Of a stretch of 64,000 nt of DNA, positions 47,107-55,886 are shown one piece after another. How positions within the stretch are numbered: position 1 is the stretch's first letter; each line of letters opens with the position of its first letter. The notes beneath the pieces are model-generated. The model was not told the origin of the DNA. It searched no databases and saw nothing but the letters and a program-made list of their open reading frames with translations. The translations under genes were made by a program, and so were the position numbers. The DNA is from Tropicimonas aquimaris (GTDB lineage: Bacteria > Pseudomonadota > Alphaproteobacteria > Rhodobacterales > Rhodobacteraceae): assembly GCF_042676185.1 (NCBI RefSeq), contig NZ_JBHTJT010000056.1, forward strand, positions 1 to 64,000, written 5' to 3'.

Positions 47107-47877
47107 TCAGGCGCGTTTTCGGAGTTTCCAGACCTGTTCGCAAGGGTATCGCTTCGCCCAGTCCGCAGGAACGCTGAACCTTGTGCCCTCGGCCGTGTCG
47201 GGCGCGTAGAGTTCGAGATATCCCTCGATGTCGAAGCCGATCTCGGAAAAGACCGCGATCCAGCCCGCCGTGGTGCGGGTGAATTCCACGCCTCCCGGGT
47301 CGATTTCGACGCCGGTCCAGTCCAGCCGCCCGAGGCCCCGGTAGGGCCGGTGCAGAATGGCCTCGCTCGGGGCGCCGCTATTGGGCGCGGTCATCAGCGC
47401 CAGCGGGTGATTTCCGAGGAACACCAGCCCGCCCCCCGGACGGAGCAGCCGCCAGGCCTCGCGCAGCCAGAGATCTGGGTCGCACCAGATCGCCGCGCCG
47501 TACTCGGAGATGGCGAAATCGTAACTGCCCGCAGGCAGGCCGGTCGCCTCGGCATTGGCTTCGAGAAAGGCGATGTCCGCGCCGTGGTCCCGGGCCAGCC
47601 TGCGCGCGGTAGCCAGCTGTTCCGACGAGACGTCCACGCCCGTTACGCGGGCGCCGCGCCGCGTCATCCAGCCCGAGACATACCCGGTGCCGCAGCCCAG
47701 CTCGATCGCCGCCTTGCCGTCGAGGCCCTCCGCCAGAAGGCCCAGTTCCGCCTCGGGCAGGCCCCAGATCCCCCAGACAGGCGCCTCGCGGCGCCAGTTC
47801 CTCTCGCCCGCGGCGACCCAGTCGGCGGCCATGCCGTTCCAGTAGTCGCGGTTGATCGCCACGTGGGAACCGGTCAT
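47107..47877 (-). CDS. class I SAM-dependent methyltransferase
   Basis: A 256-residue Rossmann-fold methyltransferase. Motif I is AAIELGCGTGYVSGWM, motif II RVTGVDVSSEQLATA with the acidic ribose-binding residue, motif III FLEANAEATGLPAGSYDFAI and the post-motif LREAWRLLRPGGGLVFLG. N-terminal DYWNGMAADWVAAGERNW is common in small-molecule methyltransferases. The methyl acceptor cannot be inferred. Its start lies 19 bases after the ftsY stop on the same strand, so it may be read through from ftsY. Confidence 0.92.
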   Translation of the reverse strand: MTGSHVAINRDYWNGMAADWVAAGERNWRREAPVWGIWGLPEAELGLLAEGLDGKAAIELGCGTGYVSGWMTRRGARVTGVDVSSEQLATARRLARDHGADIAFLEANAEATGLPAGSYDFAISEYGAAIWCDPDLWLREAWRLLRPGGGLVFLGNHPLALMTAPNSGAPSEAILHRPYRGLGRLDWTGVEIDPGGVEFTRTTAGWIAVFSEIGFDIEGYLELYAPDTAEGTRFSVPADWAKRYPCEQVWKLRKRA

Positions 47878-47896
47878 GCGGGTCTCCTGAAACGGA

Positions 47897-49207
47897 TCAG
47901 GCCGCCGCGCCGGTCAGCGCCTGCGCGAATTCCTCGGGGTCGAAAGCCTGCAAATCGTCGATCTGTTCGCCCACGCCGATGGCATGGATCGGCAGCCCGA
48001 AGCGGTCTGCCAAGGCCACCAGCACGCCCCCCTTGGCGGTGCCGTCGAGCTTGGTCATCACGAGGCCGGAGACGTCGGCAAGTTTCTGGAAGGTCTCGAC
48101 CTGGGAGAGCGCGTTCTGGCCCGTCGTCGCGTCGAGCACGAGAAGCGTGTTGTGCGGCGCGTCGGGGTCCTTCTTGCGGATCACGCGGACGATCTTGGCC
48201 AGTTCCTCCATCAGGTCGGCGCGGTTCTGCAGCCGTCCGGCGGTGTCGATCATCAGCAGGTCGGCGCCGTCGCGCTGCGCCTGCTCCATCGCGTCCCAGG
48301 CGAGACTGGCGGGATCGGAGCCCTGCGCGGCCGTCAGCACGGGCACACCGGCACGCTCCCCCCAGACCTGAAGCTGCTCCACCGCGGCAGCGCGGAAGGT
48401 GTCGCCGGCGGCGATCACCACCTTCTTGCCGGCGGCGCGGAACTGGCTGGCGAGCTTGCCGATGGTGGTCGTCTTGCCCGATCCGTTGACACCGACCACC
48501 AGCACCACCTGCGGCTTCTTCGGATAGAGCGGCAGCGGGCGGGCCACCGGCTCCATAATCCGCGCAACCTCCTGGGCCAGCAAGCTCTTGATCTCCTCGG
48601 TGGAGAGCTTCTTGCCGAACCGGCCCTCGGCCATGTTGGCGGTGACGCGAAGCGCCGTGTCGACCCCCATGTCGGAGGCGATAAGCAGTTCCTCCAGCTG
48701 CTCCAGCATGTCGTCGTCGAGGGTCCGGCGGACCACCGTCTTCGGCTCGCCGCGTCCGAGCAGGCGACCGAGGATGCCAGGCCGCGCCGTCTGGCCCATG
48801 GGATCGCCGGCGGGGATTTCCGGGAACGGGTCCATCGGCATCGGATCGGCCGGTTGCGGCGCCTCGGCGGGCGGTGTCACCGGCTCCGGCTCCGGCGCCT
48901 CGGGCACTTCCGCCGGGTAGTCCGGCGATCCGGGGACAGGCTCGGCAGGCTCCGGGATCGGATCCGCCGGCGCCGGCTGCGGGGTTTCCGGGCGGTCCGG
49001 CACACCGGGGGGCGCCGGGGCGGGCTCGGGCTCCTCGGCGGGAGGGACGGGCTGCGGTTCGGGCTCTGGCTGCGGATCGGGCTCATCGGGCGCTGCCGCC
49101 TCGACGAGTTCCTCCTCGCCGCCCTCTTGCACGATCGCCTCCAGCCCCTCCTCGAGCTTGGAGGACGACTTGAAGAGCCGGTCCTTCAGTTTCTTGAAAA
49201 ATGCCAT
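47897..49207 (-). CDS. ftsY: signal recognition particle receptor FtsY
   Basis: The SRP receptor GTPase that docks ribosome-SRP complexes at the membrane for cotranslational insertion. It has 436 residues. The short basic N-terminus (FFKKLKDRLFKSS) is followed by an acidic proline/glutamate-rich A domain (about 25-150). The N domain (TLDDDMLEQLEELLIASDMG) and the G domain (VLVVGVNGSGKTTTIGKL, DTFRAAAVEQL, LMIDTAGRLQN, LDATTGQNAL, TKLDGTAKGG) are complete. The start is the ATG before AFFKKLKDR; a long upstream open frame is translation across the next gene. The methyltransferase gene follows closely. Confidence 0.97.
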   Translation of the reverse strand: MAFFKKLKDRLFKSSSKLEEGLEAIVQEGGEEELVEAAAPDEPDPQPEPEPQPVPPAEEPEPAPAPPGVPDRPETPQPAPADPIPEPAEPVPGSPDYPAEVPEAPEPEPVTPPAEAPQPADPMPMDPFPEIPAGDPMGQTARPGILGRLLGRGEPKTVVRRTLDDDMLEQLEELLIASDMGVDTALRVTANMAEGRFGKKLSTEEIKSLLAQEVARIMEPVARPLPLYPKKPQVVLVVGVNGSGKTTTIGKLASQFRAAGKKVVIAAGDTFRAAAVEQLQVWGERAGVPVLTAAQGSDPASLAWDAMEQAQRDGADLLMIDTAGRLQNRADLMEELAKIVRVIRKKDPDAPHNTLLVLDATTGQNALSQVETFQKLADVSGLVMTKLDGTAKGGVLVALADRFGLPIHAIGVGEQIDDLQAFDPEEFAQALTGAAA

Positions 49208-49275
49208 GGCAGGGCCTTTCGCTTTGCCGCAGGTATCACCTAATCCCATGGCGACGGGTTTGGAAGCCTGCGCGC

Positions 49276-49950
49276 TCAGGTTAACCCCGCGAAGGCGGCG
49301 AGGAAAAGCGCCTGTGCGAGCCAGTAAGGCACCCAGACCACATAAGGCGAGATGCGGCGCAGCCGGTGCGTGGCCGGCAGCAGGAAGAGTTCGAACGCGA
49401 GGATGGCGTCCGACAGGATAAACAGGGAGGCGGCGGCGATCGCGAGGAGCGGGTCGTAAGGGCCTTCTGGCGGGATCGGCAGGCTCAATGCGGCCATCCC
49501 CATCATGACGATGATCCCGACATAGACCAGCACCGGCCAGCGCAAAGCCCCCGCAACCGGCCAGAGACGCCAACCCATGGCGATGCCAAGCGCCAGCAGG
49601 GCCAGGGCGGCGGGGTTGCGCTCCGGGGCGATGAGGTTCGCAGGCACGGCGCCAGCGTTCAGGAACAGGAAAGTGTAAGCCAGATGGGCGACGGCGAAGG
49701 CGACAAGCCCTGCGAGAAATGTACGCGCACCCGAGCGCGAAAGCAGCAGGTCGCCGATGGCACCGAGCCCAAGACCGGCCACCAGCAAGACCGGCGCACC
49801 CGCAAACAGGGCGGCGGCAGCGAGCAGTCCGGTCGAGAGGGTCTTGGTCAGGCTGCGAGCAACACCTGACGGACCCGCGCAATGGCGCAGCAGGTAGATT
49901 GTGGCGAAACCGGCTGCCGAAACGGCAAGGGCGAACACGATTGAGGACAT
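49276..49950 (-). CDS. YhhN-family lysoplasmalogenase-like membrane protein
   Basis: A 224-residue integral membrane protein with about eight hydrophobic segments. LGLGAIGDLLLS holds the conserved acidic residue, AFAVAHLAYTFLFL and SDAILAFELFLLP hold further family residues. Animal YhhN/TMEM86 members are lysoplasmalogenases; activity of bacterial ones is largely inferred. The ATG of MSSIVFALAV has its GGAGG only one base away, which is too close, so a GTG four codons later is a real alternative. It stands between ftsY and a divergent secreted-protein gene. Confidence 0.85.
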   Translation of the reverse strand: MSSIVFALAVSAAGFATIYLLRHCAGPSGVARSLTKTLSTGLLAAAALFAGAPVLLVAGLGLGAIGDLLLSRSGARTFLAGLVAFAVAHLAYTFLFLNAGAVPANLIAPERNPAALALLALGIAMGWRLWPVAGALRWPVLVYVGIIVMMGMAALSLPIPPEGPYDPLLAIAAASLFILSDAILAFELFLLPATHRLRRISPYVVWVPYWLAQALFLAAFAGLT

Positions 49951-50096
49951 CCCTCCGCGATAGCCGCGACAGGCAGGCCTGTCACCCACCGATGCGGCAA
50001 CACCCTGACGGGATGGTGACTGGCCGCGCCTCCGCCGATCTGCCATTCTGATGCGGGCGCCGGAAGGCGCCTGCCCGGCGACCGCAAGGAGAGACC

Positions 50097-50498
50097 ATGC
50101 CGCTGCGCACCCTTCTGACCTGCCTGCTACTGCTGCTTCCGGCCTTTGCCGCCGCCGAAACGCCGCTCACCGCGGAAGAATTCGACGCGCGCACGCAGGG
50201 GCGCACGCTTTTCTTCTATTCCGAGGGGCGGGCCTATGGCGCCGAGCGGTATCGCGAGGACGGGCGGGTGACCTGGACCTTCCTCGATGGCCAATGCAAG
50301 GAAGGGCGATGGTACCAGGAGGGGCGGTTCATCTGCTTCGTTTACGAGGACACGCCGGACCCGCAATGCTGGACCTTCTTTGATTCCGGCAACGGGCTGC
50401 GGGCGCTATTCGAGGACCGGGAAGACGCGACCGAACTCTACGAGGCCGGCGAGGCAGAGGAGCCGCTTTTCTGCCTCGGCCCCGAGGTCGGCGTCTGA
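50097..50498 (+). CDS. small secreted protein of unknown function
   Basis: A 133-residue protein with a clear signal peptide (LLTCLLLLLPAFAAA, residues 5-19) and a mature domain of about 110 residues. The mature part has three cysteines in GQCKEGRW, RFICFVYED and DPQCWTFF, and a fourth near the end (LFCLG), which could form two disulphides. It is rich in aromatic and acidic residues (TLFFYSEGRAYGAERYREDG). I do not know the family name, though similar proteins are, as I recall, common in Rhodobacterales. The start is clear. Convergent with xseA. Confidence 0.78.
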   Translation: MPLRTLLTCLLLLLPAFAAAETPLTAEEFDARTQGRTLFFYSEGRAYGAERYREDGRVTWTFLDGQCKEGRWYQEGRFICFVYEDTPDPQCWTFFDSGNGLRALFEDREDATELYEAGEAEEPLFCLGPEVGV

Positions 50499-50572
50499 CA
50501 ACCAGCGCCGGAGCGAGCGGCTGGCGATCGCCTGTGCCGCCCGCGGGAACATTTACCAAAAGATGACGAGGC

Positions 50573-52129
50573 TCAGAACAGGCTGCCCTGGTCGGGCTTC
50601 CCGTCGCGCGAGGCAGGTTTGCGCGGCGTGCCGCCGAGCTTCATCCGTCCGTCATGGAATTGAAGTTCGAGCGCCTGCGCCTGTTCGGCGGCGGCGCGGG
50701 TGGTGACGATCCGGCCGTCGCCACGCACCACGGCAAAGCCGCGCTTCAGAGTTTCCTCGTAGTTGAGAGATTGCAGCATCCTGTCGATGGCGGTGAGCTT
50801 GGTCCGACGGCGGGCCTCCTGCGCGGCAGCGGCATTGCCGAAGCGGCGGAGAAGACCCTCGAGCCGGTCTTTCTGGCGCGCGATTTCGCGCTGGACGGGC
50901 GCCGGCTTCACCCGGCTGGCTGAGCGGTCGAACCGGGCACGCGCGCGCTCGGTGGTTCGGGTCAGCGCCGGATCGAGCCGGGCGCCGCGGGTATCGAGCC
51001 GCTCCCGCGCGCGGTCGACCCGGTCCGTCAGCAGCGCGGGGCGCAGGAGCGCCGCGAAGCGCACGAGCCGCGGCCTGCGGGTCTGCACGCCGGAGCGCAA
51101 CGCCGCCGGCAGGCGATGGGACGTGTGGTCGAGCCGCTGGCGGGCAGTGGCGAGCAACGCCTCAGACCGGGGCAGCGCCCGCCCCAGATCGCGCAGCCGC
51201 TCGCCGCGCCGGGACATGCCGCGCGCCAGCGCAGCGGAGGCGCGCGCGCCCTGCCCCTCCACGTGGGCCAGCAAGTCGAGCCGCACCGGGACCGCGATTT
51301 CCGCCGCGGCGGTCGGGGTCGGCGCGCGGCGATCCGAGACGTAATCGATCAGCGTCGTATCCGTTTCGTGCCCCACGGCTGAGATGAGCGGGATCGCCGA
51401 GGCCGCCGCGGCGCGGGCGACGATCTCTTCGTTGAACCCCCAGAGATCCTCGATCGACCCACCACCCCGGGCGACGATCAGCACGTCAGGCCGCGGCAGG
51501 GCGCCCCCCTGCGACAACCGGTTGAACCCGTCGATGGCGGCCGCCACCTGCGGCGCGCAGTCCCGGCCCTGCACGGCCACCGGCCAGACGAGCACCTTGC
51601 GCGGGAAGCGGTCGCGCAGGCGGTGCAGGATGTCGCGGATCACAGCCCCCGAAGGCGAAGTAACCACCCCGATCACCTCTGGCAGGAACGGCAGCGGGCG
51701 CTTGCGTTCGGCCGCGAATAGCCCTTCGGCCTCGAGCTGCTTCTTGCGCTTTTCCAGCATCGCCATCAGCGCCCCGGCGCCGGCTGGCTCCACCTGGTCG
51801 ACGTTGAGTTGGTACTTGGACTGGCTGCCGAAGGTCGTGAGCCGCCCGGAGGCCACCACCTCCATCCCCTCTTCCGGAATCACCGCCAGCGCCTCGAGCT
51901 GGCCCTTCCAGCTCACCGAGGCGAGCACGGAGCGGTCGTCCTTTATATCGAAGTACAGATGCCCGGAGCGGGCCCTGAACACCCGGCCCACCTCGCCGCG
52001 TACGCGAATCCGCCCGAAAGCGCCCTCCAGCGTCTTCTTCACAGCACCGGAGATCTCCGAAACCGTGAATTCGGGAGCATTGCTGCCCGGGCCGGGCGCG
52101 TCGAATTCGTCGTCGATCAGGTCGGACAT
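50573..52129 (-). CDS. xseA: exodeoxyribonuclease VII large subunit
   Basis: Degrades single-stranded DNA from both ends together with the small subunit XseB, in repair of damaged or displaced strands. It has 518 residues. The N-terminal OB fold (VSEISGAVKKTLEGAFGRIR, VRGEVG, LYFDIKDD) binds DNA. The catalytic core has VIGVVTSPSGAVIRDIL, VLIVARGGGSIEDLWGFNEE and AVGHETDTTLIDYVSDRRAP. A long arginine-rich coiled coil (about 300-450) and the closing RGFAVVRGDGRIV follow. The MSDLIDDEF start is 76 bases from the divergent purD start. XseB is not in the window. Confidence 0.96.
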   Translation of the reverse strand: MSDLIDDEFDAPGPGSNAPEFTVSEISGAVKKTLEGAFGRIRVRGEVGRVFRARSGHLYFDIKDDRSVLASVSWKGQLEALAVIPEEGMEVVASGRLTTFGSQSKYQLNVDQVEPAGAGALMAMLEKRKKQLEAEGLFAAERKRPLPFLPEVIGVVTSPSGAVIRDILHRLRDRFPRKVLVWPVAVQGRDCAPQVAAAIDGFNRLSQGGALPRPDVLIVARGGGSIEDLWGFNEEIVARAAAASAIPLISAVGHETDTTLIDYVSDRRAPTPTAAAEIAVPVRLDLLAHVEGQGARASAALARGMSRRGERLRDLGRALPRSEALLATARQRLDHTSHRLPAALRSGVQTRRPRLVRFAALLRPALLTDRVDRARERLDTRGARLDPALTRTTERARARFDRSASRVKPAPVQREIARQKDRLEGLLRRFGNAAAAQEARRRTKLTAIDRMLQSLNYEETLKRGFAVVRGDGRIVTTRAAAEQAQALELQFHDGRMKLGGTPRKPASRDGKPDQGSLF

Positions 52130-52205
52130 CGGGGCTCGCTTGTGTCGGATCGGCGCCGACCTTAGAACGCGGGACGACGAAGGCCAAGCGGAGGCGATCA
52201 AGGCG

Positions 52206-53468
52206 ATGAACATTCTGGTGCTGGGCGGCGGCGGCCGCGAACATGCCCTGGCCTGGGCGATCCTGCAGAACCCGAAATGCGACCGGCTGATCGTCGCGCC
52301 TGGCAATGCCGGGATCGAGCAGATCGCCGAATGCGCGAGTTTCGACATCTGCGACGGCGGGGCGGTGGTGGAATTCGCCGAGGCCGAGGCGATCGACTTC
52401 GTGGTGATCGGTCCGGAGGCGCCGCTGGCCGCGGGCGTGGCGGACCGGCTGGCGGAGGCGGGCATTCCGGCCTTCGGCCCGTCTGCAGCGGCCGCGCGGC
52501 TCGAGGCCTCCAAGCGCTTTACCAAGGAGATCTGCGACGCCGCCGGGGCCCCAACAGCCGCCTGGGCCCGATTCGACGACGCCGAACCGGCCCGCGCCTA
52601 TATCCGCCAGCAGGGCGCGCCGATCGTGGTGAAGGCTGACGGACTGGCCGCCGGCAAGGGCGTGATCGTGGCGATGACCGAGGACGAGGCCCTATCCGCG
52701 ATCGACGAGATGTTCTCCGGCGCCTTCGGCGCGGCCGGCGCCGAGGTGGTAATAGAGGAATTCATGGAGGGCGAGGAAGCGAGCTTCTTCGTGCTTTGCG
52801 ACGGGGAGACGGTGCTGCCGGTCGGCACGGCGCAGGACCACAAGCGCGTGGGCGAAGGCGACACCGGCCCCAACACCGGCGGCATGGGGGCTTATTCGCC
52901 CGCGCCAGTAATGACGCCGGAGGTGACCGCAGCGGCGCTGGAGCGCATCGTGAAGCCCACGATGGCCGAGATGGCACGGCGCGGCACGCCCTATCGCGGG
53001 GTGCTTTATGTCGGTCTGATGATCAAGGACGGCGCACCGCGGCTGGTGGAATACAACGTCCGCTTCGGCGATCCGGAGTGCCAAGCCCTGATGATGCGGC
53101 TCGGCGCGCAGGCGCTGGATCTGATGCTCGCGGCCGCCGAGGGGCGCCTGGCGGAGCGCAAGGTCAACTGGGCCGAGGATTATGCGATGACGGTGGTCCT
53201 GGCGAGCCGCGGATATCCAGGAGACTACGCCAAGGGGAGCGTGATCGGTGGGCTCGACGGCCTTCCGGAAACCAGCTGGGAGATGATGTTCCACGCCGGC
53301 ACGACCGAGATCGACGGCAAGATCACCGCGACCGGCGGGCGGGTACTCAACGCCACCGCCCGCGGCCGCACCCTGCAGGAAGCCCGCGACCGCGCCTATG
53401 CGATGGCCGAAGCGGTGGACTGGCCCGAGGGGTTCTATCGCAGCGACATCGGCTGGCGAGCACTCTGA
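52206..53468 (+). CDS. purD: phosphoribosylamine-glycine ligase
   Basis: Second step of purine synthesis: joins phosphoribosylamine and glycine using ATP. At 420 residues it is full length. MNILVLGGGGREHALAW opens the N domain. The ATP-grasp domain contains PIVVKADGLAAGKGVIVA, EVVIEEFMEGEEASFFVL, GPNTGGMGAYSPAPV and LVEYNVRFGDPECQAL. The C-terminal domain has VVLASRGYPGDYAKG. The frame is open far upstream across the divergent xseA gene, but MNILVLG is the family's start. It is followed by a structured intergenic element. Confidence 0.97.
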   Translation: MNILVLGGGGREHALAWAILQNPKCDRLIVAPGNAGIEQIAECASFDICDGGAVVEFAEAEAIDFVVIGPEAPLAAGVADRLAEAGIPAFGPSAAAARLEASKRFTKEICDAAGAPTAAWARFDDAEPARAYIRQQGAPIVVKADGLAAGKGVIVAMTEDEALSAIDEMFSGAFGAAGAEVVIEEFMEGEEASFFVLCDGETVLPVGTAQDHKRVGEGDTGPNTGGMGAYSPAPVMTPEVTAAALERIVKPTMAEMARRGTPYRGVLYVGLMIKDGAPRLVEYNVRFGDPECQALMMRLGAQALDLMLAAAEGRLAERKVNWAEDYAMTVVLASRGYPGDYAKGSVIGGLDGLPETSWEMMFHAGTTEIDGKITATGGRVLNATARGRTLQEARDRAYAMAEAVDWPEGFYRSDIGWRAL

Positions 53469-53482
53469 TCGCACGGCGGAGC

Positions 53483-53739
53483 GCTCCCGCCCGGATTCGA
53501 GGCCTTGCGGCCCCTCATCCCGTTGGGCCGGGCGCGTGCTTTCGCACGCGAGGCCGATTGGCAGAGCCTGGGTGCCAGCCTCAAGGGCTTGCGCCTTCAC
53601 AGCCTCTTTTGTCCTCGGAGTGGATCGAAGCCCTCGGCTCGGTCAACGACAACCGACCCAGCCCATCCACGCCGCCGAAGGCGGCGCCCGGCCCAACGGG
53701 CAGGGTCGCATCTTCGATGCGGCTCTGGCGGGCGGGAGC
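53483..53739. repeat. nested inverted-repeat intergenic element
   Basis: The gap between converging purD and the exonuclease-fusion gene is one large folded element. Outer arms are GCTCCCGCCC (53483-53492) and GGGCGGGAGC (53730-53739). Inner arms are a perfect 17-base inverted repeat, CCCGTTGGGCCGGGCGC (53519-53535) and its complement (53684-53700). Local hairpins decorate it: GGCC-TTGC-GGCC at 53501-53512, CGCGTGC...GCACGCG at 53533-53550 and GCATC-TTC-GATGC at 53708-53720. It has no coding support. It could be a miniature mobile element, a structured RNA, or a two-way terminator. Confidence 0.75.
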
Positions 53740-53756
53740 CTACCGTCGCTCCCCCG

Positions 53757-55886
53757 TCACGCCCGACTTTTTTGGCGCACCGGCTGAACCTTGTCGGGAC
53801 TGTTTGCGTCACGCAGCAGCCGTCCGTGCTTGCGCACCGCCGTTATGACCTCACCGAAAGTGCGATAGCCCTGCCCCTCCAGCATCGGGATCATCATCTC
53901 GAGCGCCGCCGCCGTGGCGATGGTGTCGCCCATGGCGGTGTGACGCGCCTCGGGAGGAATCACGACACCGAGGCGTTCGGTCAGGGCGTCGAGCGTGTGG
54001 GTCTCTGATTGCCCGAACACCACCGCCGAGAGTAGCACCGTATCGAGGACCGGGTGGTCGAAGCGGGCCCCAATCTCCCCTTCGTGGAGGCGCAGGAATT
54101 CCAGGTCGAAAGGCGCGTTGTGCGCGACCAGCACGGCATCCTGCGCGAAGGCGTGGAAACGGCGACCGACCGTCGCGATCGTGGGCGCAGAGGCAACCAT
54201 CTCGTTGGTCACGTGATGCACCTCGGTGGCCGAAGCCGGGATCGGGCGTTCGGGGTTCACCAGGCTCTCGAACTCCTCGCCGGGGATCCGCTTGCCGCCA
54301 AGCAGGCGCAGCGCGGCTATCTGCACGATCTTGTCTCCAGAGGATGGCAGCAGCCCGGTCGTCTCGGTGTCGAACACTACGCAAGTCAGCTCGCGCAACG
54401 GCGTCTGGGCCAGCTCGCCGGTGGGTTCGCGGTCCATCAGGTCGAAATCATAGACCGCCGATCGCCGCACCGTCGCCGGTTGCGCCGAGATCGGCCAGGC
54501 CTCGGCCAAAGGCAGGCGGATCAGGTTGCGCCCGACCGCGCCGGCCTCGGGCCAGGCTTCGGTGGCATGGGCGGACAGAACCGTGCGACCGGTCACGTTC
54601 GCAAGCCCCACTTCCAGCGCCACGTCGAGCCAGCCGTCGAGCAGGCCGACCTGCAGCAGGCTGCCCTTCCAGCCGAGCGTGATCATGGCCCCGCCATTGC
54701 TGTCCTCAGAGATGCGGAGCGACAGGGCCGAGGCGCGGATCACCGAGACCAGCCGCTCGCAGAGGTGTCCGAGCAATGCGACGAGCTGGAAAGCGTCGCA
54801 GCGCAGCATCATCCGTTCTGCTTCGCCGGTCAGACGGATGCCCTCCAGACCGACTCGGGCAACGACGCTGTCGACGAGCTCGCTTGCTCGGATCTCATCC
54901 ATCGGCCACCATCCGCCGCGCGCGCGATCGTAGCGCGTTCCGAGATCGGTGATGGCGTGGGTGAGCGCAGATACCTCTGACAGAAGCGCCGCGCGCCCCC
55001 CTTCGGCCGTATCCACCTCGCCCGCATCGAGAACGGTCTGCAGGTTGGCTGCCGGACGGCGGACCTTGTCGAACACATCCTCCAGGAGCGCCTCGCGCTC
55101 GGCATGGAGGGCCAGGTCGGCGGTGACGTCGCGCAGCGTCAGCACGTAGCCTGGCGCTTCCGCCCCGCGCTGCGGCAGCTTCACCAGGCGCATTCGGCCA
55201 GCCATCACATCGCCGGACTGGCTGGAGGCGCAGAGCACGTTGCAGGCGGCGTCGGCGTCCTCGCTCTGCAGCAGCCGGGCGAATGCGTTGCGCAGCGGCG
55301 CGGGGCGCAGGTAGTCGAGGATCGACCTGTCGAGCCCGGCCGAAACCTCGCCCGATAGCAGCTCCTGCGCATGGGCGTTGTAAAAGACGATCTGATGGTC
55401 GGAGGAGCACAGCACAACACCTGCCGGTACATCGGCCAGCAGCGCCTGAAGGCGTGCATTCTCCACCGCGAGCCGCGTCGTCTCGCGCTCGACCGCCTCG
55501 GCCAGCGCGTTCTTGGTTTCGGTCAGCGTACCGGTGATCGCCTTGGCCGCGGGGGCCAGATCACCCAGGTAACGCGCCGGTTCCTCGTCCAGTTCCTCCG
55601 CGATCTCGGCATGGGCGCGCGCCCGCATGCCGCCGGCGAGCTTCTGGATCGCCTTGGCAACGTGTTCGTCAAACAGGATCCAGATCCAGGCCACCAGTCC
55701 GAGGATGCCGAAGCCGGCCACCAGCCCGGCAAAGATGAACCCCGCCTTGATGCCGCTCTCCTCCACCCGGCGATAGCCGAGGATCTCGCCGAGGATCACG
55801 GCACCGATGCCGCCCACCGCGAGCAGGGCGAAGAACAGGAAGACGCGCAGGCGCAGGCTGAGCCTCGTTGCCAGCCAATCATGCAT
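53757..55886 (-). CDS. membrane PAS/degenerate histidine-kinase protein fused to a DEDDh 3'-5' exonuclease
   Basis: A 709-residue protein. Two membrane segments (about 14-38 and 47-72) are followed by a helical linker (75-145), a PAS domain (about 145-255, VPAGVVLCSSDHQIVFYNAH) and a histidine-kinase-like core. At the phospho-acceptor position the core reads VFDKVRRP with Asp273 instead of His. The ATPase region (360-460) lacks a recognisable N-box asparagine and glycine-rich G boxes. From about 500 the protein is a complete DnaQ-type exonuclease: VFDTETTG (D506, E508), HNAPFDLEF (D594) and RHTAMGD (H649, D654). A response regulator gene overlaps its start by eight bases. DnaQ-like genes sit near acetate uptake loci in other proteobacteria, as I recall, which fits the acs-symporter genes upstream. 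Sensing at the membrane with nuclease output is inference. Confidence 0.87.
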   Translation of the reverse strand: MHDWLATRLSLRLRVFLFFALLAVGGIGAVILGEILGYRRVEESGIKAGFIFAGLVAGFGILGLVAWIWILFDEHVAKAIQKLAGGMRARAHAEIAEELDEEPARYLGDLAPAAKAITGTLTETKNALAEAVERETTRLAVENARLQALLADVPAGVVLCSSDHQIVFYNAHAQELLSGEVSAGLDRSILDYLRPAPLRNAFARLLQSEDADAACNVLCASSQSGDVMAGRMRLVKLPQRGAEAPGYVLTLRDVTADLALHAEREALLEDVFDKVRRPAANLQTVLDAGEVDTAEGGRAALLSEVSALTHAITDLGTRYDRARGGWWPMDEIRASELVDSVVARVGLEGIRLTGEAERMMLRCDAFQLVALLGHLCERLVSVIRASALSLRISEDSNGGAMITLGWKGSLLQVGLLDGWLDVALEVGLANVTGRTVLSAHATEAWPEAGAVGRNLIRLPLAEAWPISAQPATVRRSAVYDFDLMDREPTGELAQTPLRELTCVVFDTETTGLLPSSGDKIVQIAALRLLGGKRIPGEEFESLVNPERPIPASATEVHHVTNEMVASAPTIATVGRRFHAFAQDAVLVAHNAPFDLEFLRLHEGEIGARFDHPVLDTVLLSAVVFGQSETHTLDALTERLGVVIPPEARHTAMGDTIATAAALEMMIPMLEGQGYRTFGEVITAVRKHGRLLRDANSPDKVQPVRQKSRA

